A stretch of DNA of 64,000 bases. It comes from Mytilisepta virgata. Its lineage: Eukaryota > Mollusca > Bivalvia > Mytilida > Mytilidae. Below the pieces are notes generated by a model. It was not told the origin of the DNA, ran no database searches, and was given only the letters and a program-made list of their open reading frames with translations. The position numbers were made by a program, and so were the translations under genes. Shown piece by piece: positions 1-13,700 of the stretch. The stretch is taken from positions 34,872,001 to 34,936,000 of the forward strand of contig CM051518.1 of NCBI GenBank assembly GCA_028015205.1, in the 5' to 3' direction. Position 1 is the first letter of the stretch; every line of letters begins with the position of its first letter.

Positions 1-1239
1 GGCAGAACAATCTAATTTTAAGTTATGATATTGGTGTAATTAACATTGCCTAAAACAGAATTTAATAATTTTTGATGTTGAATTATTTGACAATAAATAA
101 ATAGTTTCATGTGTATTCTCGATTTGCATTACTTTAATTTTCAGTAAAAATAGTTTAAATCTGGTGCATAAAAACATAAAATGGAATATTAATTCATTAA
201 ATCTGAAATCAAAACATTTAAATCTATGTAGATAAATTTCTAAATTCCTGAATTCATGTAATTATGTATCATATTTTTAATTAAAAACGACAGATTTTGT
301 TAATTAATGTTTGATGTGTTATTAATATACTGAAATAAACTGAATATATTTAATTATTACTTTTAATTATTTATGACTTAATTACATGTTATTTAGGTGT
401 GATGATTACTGCAACAGAAGCCATAAATAACTCACTTATATAATATATCCTTTGATCTTTGTGTTGTGATTTGTGTTGTGATTTGTATTCTGACAATTAA
501 CATGCACAGTGTAAGGTAAATTACAGGTAGTGTATACATAATAGGATGACAGCGTCCCAATTGTCCCAACAGAGCTCAAAGTGAATAAACAAAGGTGGGA
601 TATATAGGGACTTCTGTGGCTATTGGATTTATATTAAGCAATTCCAATGAAACAGACTAGTGCTATACAGACCGATGTTTGTCTTATGTATTTTACAGAT
701 ACTCATATGGGTACCCCTATAAACAAAGACCATTATCGTAGGTATAAACGATGCCCTGTGAACATGAGAAGGATCGGACAATTTTTAAGCTCGCTACGGT
801 TTTGAAATCTTGTGTCCATTGGAAATACATTACCATGTAACGTTTCTTTTTTTTACTATTATTAATACCTCTTACAATTAAAACTTAAATGCCCGCAGCG
901 GTCTCTGAAGCTACCCAAACGATATATAATGTGATCTTCAGAATGGTAGAGTAAGTGTTTCATATAACATTTATAACAAGCCATTATTCGTAATAACAAT
1001 GCCAATTATATCCAACAGGGACGGAATATTCATTACAGACAAACATATACTCCCATCAATTTTTCAGCTCAAAACTATAAATTTTTTTGATTTTTATGAT
1101 TAATATATATTTGATATCAGTATGTACTGAAATATTTAATGTCCTCCATAAATTGAAATAGTAAAATGAGTAAATTAGTAAATTTGAAAAAAATCCATAT
1201 GAGGTAAACTACCTTTTGCAATACTTGATACTAATATAA
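1..1239. other. AT-rich intergenic sequence, no gene seen
   Basis: No long open frame, convincing exon or recognisable RNA gene is visible on either strand. The stretch has many poly-A/T runs. It lies beyond the presumed 3' end of the Gly/Tyr-rich gene. Confidence 0.5.
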
Positions 1240-1357
1240 ATAAAGTTTTTAGATTTTTTATTAGTTAAAAATAGGAACGGAGAGTAAGTCGTTGATTGGA
1301 TAGGTACTTATTTTAGCTGCTTTCCAGTAGCGGTATCAAGCGAACAGCAGTCAGATC
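1240..1357 (-). other. Probable 3' UTR exon of the Gly/Tyr-rich gene
   Basis: On the minus strand a strong splice acceptor (ttttgtctttcag) ends at 1358, and an AATAAA signal lies at 1262-1257, about 100 bases downstream. This fits a short terminal exon that could receive the strong GTAAGT donor at 3467-3462. If the weaker donor CAG|GTTAAA at the end of the coding exon were used instead, this exon would add about 15 residues in frame. Inferred from splice signals only. Confidence 0.35.
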
Positions 1358-3472
1358 CTGAAAGACAAAAGATACATACAATAAATCATGATTGAATAGA
1401 AACATTTCGAGTTATAAAAAAAAAAAAAAAAAACGCTACGGAAATTGTATGTTCCCGGAACTTTTATAGCCGAAAATTTAGCTACAATTAAATGAAACCT
1501 TACACTGAAATAAACTGAAAGATTAATGTTCGTAATTAAGTTGGCTACGAATAATGATTTTTGGTTACAGATTAAATGAGTACCTCCGAGTAAAGTTCAG
1601 TGCAGGGGAATTATGTAGTTGTTTCCTTATATCTCAACATTAGACAATCGGGCAATACTAATTCCCAGCCCCTGGGCACTAAATATATAAAAGTGGATAC
1701 AACCAAGTCAGTTATATAATTACGTATGAAGAAATTTTGGTGCGTATTTATAAAAGATTCATTCGGTTTTGACGAAAAATATGCTGCTTATCTGGTACAC
1801 TATAGTACTTGGTATCCCATACCAATGTGCCTCCCATGCTGATAATGATACCATAGAATTGTTGAGAGAAACTGTCCTTTGATTTTTTCAGAGACTCTAC
1901 TATTTTCCTGGTATGGAAAATCCGTTTGTTGTAAGTAATCGACAAGATCATTTACTTAGATCTTAGTATATCTACATTTTTTTTGGCATCGGCGTGAATA
2001 TGAATAACTCTGTTTGTCTTTAAAATACAATTTTTAACATCTGCAAATCACGGTCCGCGTTTACGTGGAAATTTCCCATAAGTAGACTTGTATCCTATTT
2101 GACGTTGACTAATGAGAATTCTTGTTATAAATCAATTGCAATAAAATTCAAATTTAATGTTCTAAACCTACTGATTTTATTTTTTTGAAACTCAGCTCTG
2201 TTTTTATATGATCTTTGGATTTACCTTTTATGTAATTTACGACTAGAATTTCGCATGGAAATATTTATACACTAATGTTGTGTAAGTAATTCTAATGTGA
2301 CGTTTTTTTATTTTTAACGTTCATTTTCATATCAACATGTAGCATCACTTCCGGATTTCATTTTTTTTCTTTATTTAAAATCATTACACTTGATGAAGCG
2401 TTGCCAGTAAACATAATCTATTAAAATCCAATAAAGTTATCTCCTAAATAATGGTCAGGGTAGAATACATAGTGCGCCAGCCTCATTAATGCACGCAGCG
2501 CAAAACGCAAGCGACGCCCAATTCCTTTTCAGAAATATACACACACCCACAGCGACATGTGCAAATGGCTTAGTGCAGTAGTGCATTATTTATAATTCTT
2601 TGGAAGGTATGCTAGAATATCCACTGAAGAACTATTTTTTAGATCTGAAAGATCAAAAGCGGTCAGTTTGGAGCAAATAGAAAAAATGCCAATGGTTTTT
2701 TGACATTTATAATTTGTTTTATTATTTCCACTTTCCAAAGGAGATGGTATGATTTCAGCCGTTATTTGGCCTCATATCTGCCATGAAAATTAAAATTAAT
2801 ATTTCAGATTCAAATTTGTATCTTTTTTATCGTAAAATGATCTAACTTTCATAATCTATCAATAGTTGTAAAAAAGTCCTCCCCATGATGCAACAGTGAC
2901 GTCATGAACGTCTGCTAAATCAAAGATTTGAAGAAAATTGAGTGTTTTCAAAATAGATTTTGGTCAAAACACAAAAAGACACATATCAGTGAAGGCCGTT
3001 GCTCATATCAAAATTATAATTGAATGTCCAAAAATGAGTGAAATTTTGTGTTTTCATTGATTTCTTAAAAAATAGCGATTTTTGACAGCAAATTGCCGCG
3101 ATTACAGAAATTCTTGTTAAAAACAAAACATGTACCTTGAAATGCAACATTTTAGCAGTACTTAATGATCGATGAGAGTAAGTTTCTCAAGTTAGTTTTT
3201 TATTTTAGAATTCAAAGGGCCAAATATCAGGCCAAATCATACTTTCTCCTTTGGTCTTGAACACAGCTGATGAGACATGATTTGTTGAATGATACATTTG
3301 ATTAAGCGCATCCGACTTCGATGTTAACAAATAAAAGTGTAAGAAGTTATTGAAATACCATCCAACCAAAACATTTTATAAATATAAATACATTGAAAGT
3401 TTTCTTTGTAAAGATGTAAAAGCTTTAATAGTAGATTTAGAAGTTATTAATTTCTATAAATACTTACTAGGT

Positions 3473-4543
3473 TTAACCTGATAAATATGAGTTACTTGTG
3501 TATGTAGGACTTATATAGGAGCCGCTAGAGCTGTAGACAGGATAGGATCCTCCTGTTGACATATATGTTGGTGCATACGACCCTGTGGTTAGATATGAAC
3601 CGCTGTTATAACTGGGGACGTAAGATCCACTGTTGTATGTTGGTAAGTAAGTTCCTGTGTTGAATCCACCAAGTTGACCAACGTATGATCCGGTACCAAG
3701 TTGACCAACGTATGATCCGGTGTTATAATTTGGTAAATATGATCCAGTGTTGACGTATGAGCTTGAATAGCTGGGCATTGCATAGCTGGCACCTCCATAT
3801 GAACCGCCGTAACTACCGTAACCTCCTCCATAGGAACCGCCGTAACCTCTGTTACTACCATAACTTACTTTTAAACAGAAACAATGTGTAATTGTAACGC
3901 AAATATTTCCACAGTTACTGATCCTCATCGTAAATTACTCTTTCAGTACTGTTACAGATCTACAGTGTATTCACATTTTAAATCCAGAAAGGGTCAAATA
4001 TATCTACTTTCAGATAATATTTTAATTGATAAAAAATTTTCAAATGAAAAAATATGCATTCAAGTATTTTTTTACTCTTGTTTTTTTCTGAGTGAGATTT
4101 CCTTTTTGTAACGGTATAGCGCTTCATCCCACTTAAAAAATGTATTATTTTTACACTAAAGTGTGGATACAAATCCTATTGTAATTAAAATGAAACGTAC
4201 GTCTTGGGTCGGAAACATCAATGACGAATGTATATATTTTATTAGGCTTAACGTACATTATTGGCGACTATTATGCTTTCCAGGCACGCAAGTTTCATAT
4301 GTATTCTTTTATCAAATATTGATGTGAGTTATATACCAAAACTATGTTTTATGTACCTCCATAACCGGCGCCGTATCCACCACCATATCCCTTTCCACCA
4401 CCGTAACCGCCCCCATATCCGCCTAAAATTCTTCCGTGTCCATAACCTCTTGAGTATCCTCCACGATGTCCCCTTCCATAACCACCAGCTTCAACTATGG
4501 CGGCAACTACTGCAAGAGCAATGACTACTTTAATGGCTGCCAT
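3473..4543 (-). CDS. Secreted Gly/Tyr-rich protein, shell-matrix or byssus type (two coding exons)
   Basis: The coding exons are 4543..4357 and 3867..3473, joined in phase 1, and encode 193 aa. The first begins just after a splice acceptor (ttttttcag|agATG) and encodes a hydrophobic signal peptide (MAAIKVVIALAVVAAIVEA) followed by GYGG, GHRGG and GGGYGGG runs. The second continues with YGGSYGG-type runs, then about a dozen repeats built on GSY with short spacers (TGSYLPNYN, TGSYVGQLG, NSGSYVPSYN). No folded domain is evident. The composition and signal peptide match secreted low-complexity proteins of mollusc shell, periostracum or byssus (shematrin-like). That class is inferred; the exact family was not recognised. 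Tyrosines would be candidates for DOPA modification or cross-linking. The stop codon (3475-3473) lies 5 bases before a strong GTAAGT donor, so a further untranslated exon is likely. Intron 1 carries a tandem duplication and a TATAT microsatellite. Confidence 0.8.
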
Positions 4544-4560
4544 CTCTGAAAAAATAATAT

Positions 4561-4742
4561 AGTGTTATTAACTGGCTGTTTCTGTATTGTCACTGGTATA
4601 GATTCAATGTTGGCTGTATAGGCCTCGAGACCCGTAGGTATTGAAAAAGTTGGATTATTTAATAAAAGTGTTATGAACTGGCTGTTTCTGTATTGGCACT
4701 GGTATAGATTCAAGGTTTGCTGTATTGGCCTCGAGACCCGTA
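4561..4742. repeat. Two-copy tandem duplication, period 106 bp, in intron 1
   Basis: A segment beginning agtgttatta at 4561 recurs at 4667 as agtgttatga. Both copies contain the string ctggctgtttctgtattg and end in cctcgagacccgta. The few mismatches suggest a fairly recent duplication inside the intron of the Gly/Tyr-rich gene. Confidence 0.85.
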
Positions 4743-4785
4743 TATTATATTATATTATATTATATATTATATTATATATTACTGC
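4739..4785. repeat. TATAT microsatellite
   Basis: A run of TATAT units abuts the second copy of the 106-bp duplication. It is likely length-variable. Confidence 0.85.
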
Positions 4786-5327
4786 ATGTTATATCATGAT
4801 AAATTGATTATTATTTAGGACCTTCTTCGAAAAATATCAAAAATAAATAAAATTAAACTTCAAAAAAGTAAATAATCAAGCAGAAATAAACAGTCTAGGT
4901 GCTTCAAAAAGGAGGCTCAGCGAAGACAATTTCGACTTTTGACTTTAGGATCTCCATATATCGAATTCTCAGAACCATTTTTCATTTTGATATTTCTATT
5001 TAAAGACCTCTATAGTCCGAATTCATGATATTCTTAATTATATTAGGACATTCATAAATAATTCTTTAAATTTATCGCAGGAGGTTTACATTCAACTCTA
5101 GGATATCCTTAAATAGTTACGGACCTCCTCAATTATTCCACAACAGGAGTCACAGATATGAATTTTTGTTTCATAATGCTGCTTGTATCAATATGTTTAT
5201 AAAAACTTTAGATTAGGCACAAACAAATCCTTTCTGAGCTTGCATCTCTGTAAAGATACAGTTCTTTGGGACTTTAGATGTGAACACCAGAAGAACCAAA
5301 AACTGACATATAATAAAAAAACTTTAC

Positions 5328-5389
5328 CTCTCTGGTCAATTAATTCCAAAAGCAGTTAATTTGTTTAAGAGATCCAAGGGGTTTATATA
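5328..5389 (-). promoter_or_regulatory. TATA box and untranslated first exon of the Gly/Tyr-rich gene
   Basis: Read on the minus strand, TATATAAA lies at 5389-5382. About 30 bases downstream the predicted first exon begins (near 5357), and it ends at 5328 in ccagag|gtaaag, a good splice donor. The next acceptor is two bases before the ATG at 4543. A TATA-driven short 5' UTR exon followed by an exon opening with the start codon is common for highly expressed secreted proteins. The start site is inferred from spacing. Confidence 0.6.
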
Positions 5390-5399
5390 GTAATGGGTA

Positions 5400-8230
5400 A
5401 ATCACGTGTACTTTTCAGTACTTCAGGTTACTTGTCATAATATTTGGTAATGTGTATTGCCATAGGTTTGGGGTTAATTTAGGTCAAAATGTCATTCTGG
5501 GTGACAGATGGGTGAAATGTCTTCCTTATCAAGAATATTTTAGAATGACCATTCTTAATCATAATATAAAAAAATAAAAACGTTTTTTTAACATACTAAA
5601 TAATATTTTTGTAGTGCACAAAAATCTGATGACTTAATTTGATCTTGTTTACAACGTGTTTGAAACTATGGTCACGCTTTCTACGCAGAGTTTTGCTAAA
5701 AAAAAACAAACCCTTCAGCTAGGAAAACATATACATGTTCATTTGAGGAAATTAAGGAATTTGATAGATATATCTATTCGAGTAGTATATTATTTCCCAT
5801 CCTCCCAAGTCAGGGTTTTGTATCCACGTCCGTAACGTAACGTGGATTTCCATAATTTACCATAGTTATTTGCATGCCGAGCTCAAACAAGGCCGCGTCC
5901 TTGGATAATAGACTGTAGACCGAATTCTTCAGTTTAAATACCAATTTGCGTACAAAGTGCTATATTTTCTTTTGTAATTGTTTGGTATAGAGTCTTTGTA
6001 AAAGATAAAAATCAGAAAATAATAATATTTGTTTTTACAAAAATACCAAAAAAGGAAATGAGAAAATTTGGTAATATTTGCAAATGTTAGACAAAATAAT
6101 TTGTTGTTTTGGGGTAACAAAACAGTTGGTATCATTTTATCTCTGCTGGCACGGTCTGATGAAATATAAGTCTATATAGTGCTACTCTCGATACACTGTA
6201 AATATTTCGTCAAAATCATGACTCTTCAGAACTGACCAGGTTGAAGTCGTGGATATAATAGAATTAAACGTGGCAATACAACAGGATTATCTGCTCGTTC
6301 TAACGCTTAAGTCGACGCAGTAGAAATGATGTGGTAACAAGTATGAAACTGGGATATAATGACTGACAGGTCAAATAAAAAAACATTGTATATATATCAA
6401 ATTTTTAAAAAAAAAGTTCTATAATGCTCTTGTTTATGGCAATCGAGTACAAAGACCTTTAAACATAGTTACAAACGTATCATTCCAAATAGAATGTGCA
6501 AACTATAGCTTAACCTTTATTCGTTTTTGATAACACGTTCAACTTCAGGCACCTTTATTCCGTATGAATGTATATATGTCGACAGAGTTATGCAGATAAA
6601 CTCATCACGACCTGTACCTTTTGGTAATGGTAAGTGGTAGATCACGGACACCGCCGGAGGTAGTATAGGTCACTAAAATTAATACAACTACACAGTTCCA
6701 TGTATTTTTAAACATCCATTCTGTTGAATGATTTATCAAATCGGTCCTAAAATATCCCGGACTTCGGGTTATAGGGCGTTAATGTCAGTAATCTAGTTAT
6801 GGACTCTTGACTTAGAGAACTATGTATTTTGGATCCACTACTAAAATTAAGCTATTGCCTCCTTCTCATGTGTTGAAAATATTACTGATTTTACTAATTT
6901 TGCCAGGACACACCAAGGGGTCATTGAAACGTGGAAATTAGGTAAAGGTGATTTATATGACAGACTAACAAAGCGTGAAACGAATATAGATACAGAACGA
7001 TACAGAATAAAATGTAAAAAGAACGTATTCAGCGATAGTGCATGAGAGAATATACCCCACAGGACTGAGCATGGTAAACGCCTATCGTGTAGACACTAAG
7101 GACTTGACAGAAGAAAAAACATAACCAAAGTCACTGGGTCATAAACAGTAGGTTAAGGCTACATGACTTATGTACAACTGGCAAAAAATATTTAAATTTT
7201 CATGCTATTAAATTAATATCAGAAGATAAAATAAATGACTTTGAAAATCAATAGTTATCTTGGTTCATCCGGGTGGTCCACACAATTACTACATTCAGAT
7301 CTTGATAAATGTTATGCGTAGTTAACAAACAGCTGTAGGCACCAAACATGTAAAGTTTTACCTGCATTTTGGAGATATTTACTACCACCAGTGGATAAAA
7401 CAGATAATATATGAAATCTGTCGGCAAATATAAGATTTAATTCATACGCGCTTTTGATTAATTAGTGTTTTATGCCGTGTTGGCATGTACGCGCTTTTGA
7501 AAAGGAGAAAAGGAAGTAAAGAAGTAAAGAATGTCAAATTTGTGGACAATGCATACGAAAAAATATAAACATACGGGGTATACGTCAATGAGACAACATT
7601 CCATAGGACTGAACGCGAGAAATTTTAATAAAAATTTTGGGGTATTCGTTTGCCTTAATAAGCAAGAAGCAACAACCCAACCTAAACGACAAGAACTAAA
7701 ACGACCCCAATAGTGAGTTTCATCAATACCCCATATAACAAACATATAAACAGTAAGTAGACTAGAGATAACCACTAACACTCCTCTTTAGACAGGGATA
7801 CTGGGGAGGGGTGGGTATGTAGCAAAATTTATGTTTAAGAATAATGACCTTTACCCTTAAATAACTAGTCTGGAGTTGAGCAAAGACAGAAAATGTATAT
7901 TGTGTTTATACGTCAGTGTCATAAATGAGGGTTTGGATGAGTTTAGAGTATAAAGATAAAACAATAGAGAATAATGGCCTACAAATACAGAATACAAATT
8001 AATGATATTTAAGATGTTCTAATAAATATAATAGCAATCAAATTTTTGTGTGAAAGCATTATAATTATATTGCGAAATTTCTGATGTTTAAGTCACAAAC
8101 CTTGGGAAAAGACAGCAGAAAACCCTCATTAAAATAAAAAACAGATAATTTATCTTCGATTTATGAAAATGGAACATGGCAAACTATACATTTCCGGTAA
8201 ATCATTAAAATAAACAAAGACCATAGATAT
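5400..8230. other. Intergenic, no gene seen
   Basis: No supported exon is visible. Around 7560-7690 a short stretch with atgagacaac and aacaacccaac strings resembles the diverged interspersed motif also present at 53565-53615 and 60450-60490. The rest is unremarkable AT-rich sequence. Confidence 0.45.
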
Positions 8231-10761
8231 TATCTCTTTTTATTTACAAATTATAACAGGATTTCATCACAATGTGTTGCGTTATTCTTTGTTACAGGAA
8301 ACATCATCCAACATTACACTTAATCCTGAGAATTCATCAATTTTCTTTAACAATTTAGCTGTAAGTTACTTAATTGTACCTGTTTGAGATCATTTCTAAT
8401 TATGTGTATAATTCAGTTGTAAAGATTTTCTTACATTTGTACAATATACTTCACATAAATAAAAGTACTTGTCAGTCGGTTATTGTTGTTTAAACTCTGT
8501 ATAAAATTTACCTATTACGAGTTAGCTGTTTAAGAAAACAAAATCATGGCAGCATGATTTATATTGATTTACATTGGCCTTCCATGCCAAATATTTTACC
8601 ACTACTGTCTGTAAACCCCAGTCCATGAAACAGATTTTTCAAAATTTGAATACCTACATCAATTGTCTTATCAAGTGACTGTCACGTGTAATTAGCTTAG
8701 ATGCAACTAAAACATTCCACATATGGAATTTTCAATGTAAAAGATAGATAACTCTTCCCATAAGATTTTATTAAATTAAGTGTTACATCTAAAGGTTGCA
8801 TTAAATATACATATTAAGTACATGAAAATTATTTAAAATAATGGTTTTACATATTTTATGATAGGTCTGGGTTTTTTAGTACATTAAGGTGTAAAAATAG
8901 AACCTTTAAACACAATGGTAAATTTTTTTTATACATTCTGGGATGACTTAACTAGGTTAATCAACCAATAAACAACTGTTTTACAATTCTAGCAATCAGA
9001 CTTCAAAATGCCGGGATTCCAGACAGTAGTGTTGTAGTGATAAAATATTTGGCATAAAGGGGACATATGTAGTAAAATCATTACAAATTCATCATTTCAG
9101 GGCCTGATGAATCATTTCCAATATTACAAATACTCTTAAGTATGGTACAAATACATACTGTGAGGTGCTTGTCAAACTATGCAATTTTAACATTATTAAT
9201 ATCTGAACACTTTGTATATTTCACATTTGACTAACACAATTACAAATAATCATTTCATACAAATATATTAGATACTAATATATAAAAAAAAACAATCCCA
9301 AAATTTCATATTTAGAAGGTTTAAGATTTATTTGTACATTTCATGCTAAAAATTCCATAAGAACAAATATGAAGTGTAAGTAAGTGTGGATGCAATTCTG
9401 TGGATTTTAGAATTTAAAGCAGTTTTTATTTTACAAATTGAAAGTTGAATTGAATTCACAAAACCAATATTTAAGTCGGGTGATTTTATTAACCAATAAC
9501 ATAAATAGGAGGACCATCTGTATAGCCTTGTTCTTCAGATTAAGATAAGATGGTGTAATTTTTTTAACTAGCTTTCCAGATTCTTCATATGAAGTTTAAT
9601 TCATCTGGCCAACCTGATTCAGAATTTTTTTTCAGAACTTGATCAATCAGACACTTGTATTTACTATTGCTCTATGTAAACTATCAGACTAAATGAGAAT
9701 CTTTATATAAAATATGTCATCAAAATTATTTTCATACCATGTTTGAAATCATTCTGCCATGAGTTTTGGACGACAGACATTAAATGTAGTCTTTTCTGCA
9801 ACATGACATTATTAGCATATTTTACTTTGTGATTTACATTTAACAAAACAGTATTCAATCCAACAAACAGTAGGATGTATAAATCAGCTATAAATTTAAC
9901 AATATTTTATGATACTGTATCTGTTAAATAACAGAAGTTGTTCAACTAAACAATTCAGTGTTCTTCAATGATTGTCAGGTAACTCTTTCATTGTTATTAT
10001 ATCATATCATTATACTTAAGCATAATGATGAAACAAAACTATGAACAATATTATATTTCTGTTCCAAAAGTTCATAATTTTAATTACCATTAGATTTCAT
10101 TTTTGCATTGGTACAATCTTGCAAAAGTTATTGATTACATATGTTATATAAGCTACATATTGTTTTTAATACACAAGTTAGATAAAAATTCATTTAAAAT
10201 TTATTGAATTCATCAGTGAATCTTGGGGCAATTTTTCATAGAATTTCATCTCCACTCTTCCAATCTAATTTTCTACTTGTTTATTTTAATTTCTGGAATT
10301 TTAATGTGTTACCAAAACCAGAAAGATGATACAGTTTTAATATATTTCAGAATCATACTGCTGAGATATTTTGCTGTTTCCACATGGTTACTGTGATAAT
10401 CTGAGTTGATTCTGGTAAAAAACTAGAAAATAAAATCCTCCCATTGCCATCAAAACAATTGTTTTATCATGAAGGGATAAAATATTGAGTTTCAACTGGT
10501 GTTATGAACAATTTTTTTCTCCATGAAAAGAATATTTTTAACTTTTATAAGAATATTATCTGCTTAATACCATCTATAAAATATTTTTGTCGTTACAAAA
10601 GAAAATAACATTCTACAAACTTGTAAACTTTTTTATACATCAATAATTCTTTCATCATCTCCCGTTATTACATATCACAAGATAAAATTTACCTATGTAC
10701 AAACAAAAATAACTTAATTCCTGACATACTCAACAATGACACTCTAAAAAAAGATTAAAAG
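8231..10761 (-). other. Probable 3' UTR and downstream region of NAA30
   Basis: Directly downstream of the NAA30 stop there is no open frame and little repeat sequence. Minus-strand AATAAA signals occur near 10285-10280, around 9425 and around 8240. A 3' UTR of about 0.5 to 2.5 kb is therefore possible; which signal is used cannot be told from sequence. Confidence 0.35.
8585..9054. repeat. Inverted repeat with arms about 410 bp apart
   Basis: The left arm 8585-8611 (tgccaaatattttaccacta...) is matched in reverse complement by 9020-9054, which carries one 8-base insertion (ttgtagtg). Both ends begin or finish at ggca/tgcc. It could be the ends of a small DNA element or a foldback in the NAA30 3' UTR. 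Confidence 0.7.
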
Positions 10762-13700
10762 TCACCGTAACCACAACTTCAAACGCAACGCATCAACACC
10801 ATTCAAATAATAACGAAAAAGACGTTTATCTCGTACAAAACCCAAATTCTCATACAGATTTAGGGCAGCTTTATTTGTAATCTCTGTTTCCAGAACAACC
10901 TGAAATGAAAAAAAATCTATATTGCACACATATGTAAGCTATTTTTCTCTCTATATATACATGTATATAAATTTTAAGGATTATTCTACTTATCTTCATT
11001 TAAACCATCTGTGAAGCTGAATGTAAAAAGAATGTCTTAAAGATGCATGGTGTTACTCATATTAGTTAAACCTTAAGAATATAAATTCATGAATTTAACT
11101 ACCTTGTGTTAGTATCTAATTTTAATTATGAATTTTGTGCAGCTGGTGAACAGCCAAAAGATACTCTGAAACTGAAAGAAAATCAGGAACTATACATTCG
11201 TTTATCCATTAGGGTTCTTTGTCAAACTAAATCCTCCACTGGCGGCCATCTTAGATGATAGATCGCCAACAAAGTAACAATACTTGGTCAGCACCTCATA
11301 TGGAACATTCATGCCATGTTTGGTTTCAATTCATTCAGTGGTTGTCTAGAAGATTTTTGTGTGTATTTCCAATAAGGTCCTATGTTAAAATAAGTCGTCT
11401 GCTGGCAGCGATGTTGGTTCATTGATCGGCAAAATAGTAACAACACTTGGTCAGCAACTTGTAAGGAACATTGATGCCATATTTCATTACAATCCATTAT
11501 GTGATTCTCTAAAAGAAGTTCAAAATGTGAAAAGTAGATGGATGGACAAAAAGTGATTGAAATAGCTCACATGACCCATTGGTGGAGGATGCCAGAGTAG
11601 CCGAAGAGAACCACAGACCTTCGGTAGGAAAATTGGCAATCCTTGTCAATTAAGATCGGAGTTGAATACACCCTGCCACAGGTGAGATTCAAACTCACAA
11701 CCTCAGTGTTTACAGGCTAGTAATCATTAGTAGTCATGACAAACTACCTAGACCATTCAGCAACTGAGGCTCCTTCACTGGTTTGAGAAATAGACTTAAA
11801 TGCAAATAAAAACTGAAGTCACTCAATCGCAAAATGTAGGTTATGGTAACTTAAATGTTGGTAAGTTGTGTTGTACTTTAAAAGACTGTAGTTCTGAATA
11901 TCATTAATATATCACCAAAAGTTCTTCACTAATACACCAAAATATAAAAATTAAAACAAAATCACTCAAACATAGGTCATTATGACTCAAGACTTGCTTT
12001 GTTGATCTGTACCAAGGATCCGGATCCAGACATGACCAGAGAAATGTTTATTTGTCCGGTCATAAAAAGGGTCAAACAGACGTCCAAAATTGCTACTTTT
12101 TAATAAAAAGATGTACTGAAAAGTTGTGACGCCAAAATTTTAAAGTTGGTAGAACGATTACCTCATTCAGGTCATTTCCTCTCTATAGTTAACTGATCTT
12201 TTCAAACTGTTTTTACAGCAATTACTATTGTCAATACGGTAATTAACAGAGGTGTCTGTGTTTTTATGACGCTTAATTATAACTAATGTACACCTGTCAA
12301 CAACAGTTTTTTAACTTGAATTTATTTTGGTCATTTATTTAGTTCATTTCTACTCCATTGTGTAGTCCATTTCCATATCAATCTATTTAAATGTACCAAA
12401 CAAGGACGTCGAAGAAGACGCCTATAACATCGAAATTATCAATACAAAAACAATGCCGCACAGTAGAGTTGTCAAAGAGTTGATACATACACACAACATT
12501 TATTTAAGGTATTACACAAAACATTTATGAATCGTGCATAACAACATTTGTATGAAATAAGGTGGTGTATTGACATTGATAAAAAGAGTGTAAACTGGTA
12601 ATTCATAAAATGTCCGGCAGAGGCTGATGAAATTTCCAGATCCCTGTTCTGTACTATATAAGTTGATTGTAGCTGTTAAATATCATTATTGATTACCATA
12701 AGCTTTTCATAATACACCTAAATGCAAATATTTAACCAATTCACTCAAGCATAAAATTGTACCATACCAACACGCTAAGCCGGATATTTAATGTGCTAGC
12801 TCATGAGGTAACTGTCTGCAGGAAGACATATCAGTCCACTCGGACACATTATACCGACTCTGAGCCGACCAGTCCATCTTTGCTCTTACTCCTAGATGCT
12901 GTGTCCTTGGTGGAGAACCCGCAAATACCAATTTTAATGTCTTTGGTTTGACCTGGTCAGATATCGAACCCGCGTCATTCAGCACTCAAGGCGAGCACAC
13001 TCCACAAGACCACTGAGGTGGTTCCACTTACCTATTCCTTAACATATTGGTGTTAGCAAACCATAGTCCATTTAAATACCTTAAAAGATGTCTGACAGAA
13101 ATTTTGTTTGTTGGATATCTTTATATGGTGTACTAAGGGTAGAGCATGTATATGGGGGTGATTACTACACAGGTATTATTGAAGTATAACCTGTTCAAAA
13201 ATTGGAAACATTCCTTTTAATTTCCAAACAGGAGTAAAATGATTCCTCGATTCGAGCGTCAATAATGACATGGGACTGTTTGAATTTACAAATGGCAGAA
13301 TAATCCGTTGGTGACGTCACAAGACCAAACAAGGTTATACAGAATATCTAATGTTGCTCTATGCTGTTCAGCCAATTAAAATTCAGTAATCAAATCAAAT
13401 TAAATTATAATTGCATTATTGTTAATTGCTCTTTTTTTATATGAAATCAAGCATTCAGCCACATTGGACATGTCTTAGGTATATATATCCCATATCATTG
13501 CAGAGCTTTATTTGTTCATGTTTGATCTTTTGTTTACTTTTCATATTTTAGTTCCCATTTTTGAAATCTGTATGACTGTGCATGTAAAATGCAAACTGGA
13601 AACAGACCGGAAGTAGATATGCTGAAAATCTGGAAACGTTAACGACAATTGATTTAACAAAATGTAAATCGATTATCGACGTCGCTGAGCCGAAACAACT

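Noticed and set aside
1684..1932. Plus-strand TATA-like word, short ATG frame at 1725 and a 42-base exon-like piece before GTAAGT at 1933
   Set aside because: The frame has only 38 codons with no signal peptide or similarity, and it lies inside the presumed intron of the Gly/Tyr-rich gene.
3589..3861. 90-codon second frame rich in Val/Thr/His
   Set aside because: It is a shifted reading of the repetitive GSY-coding exon.
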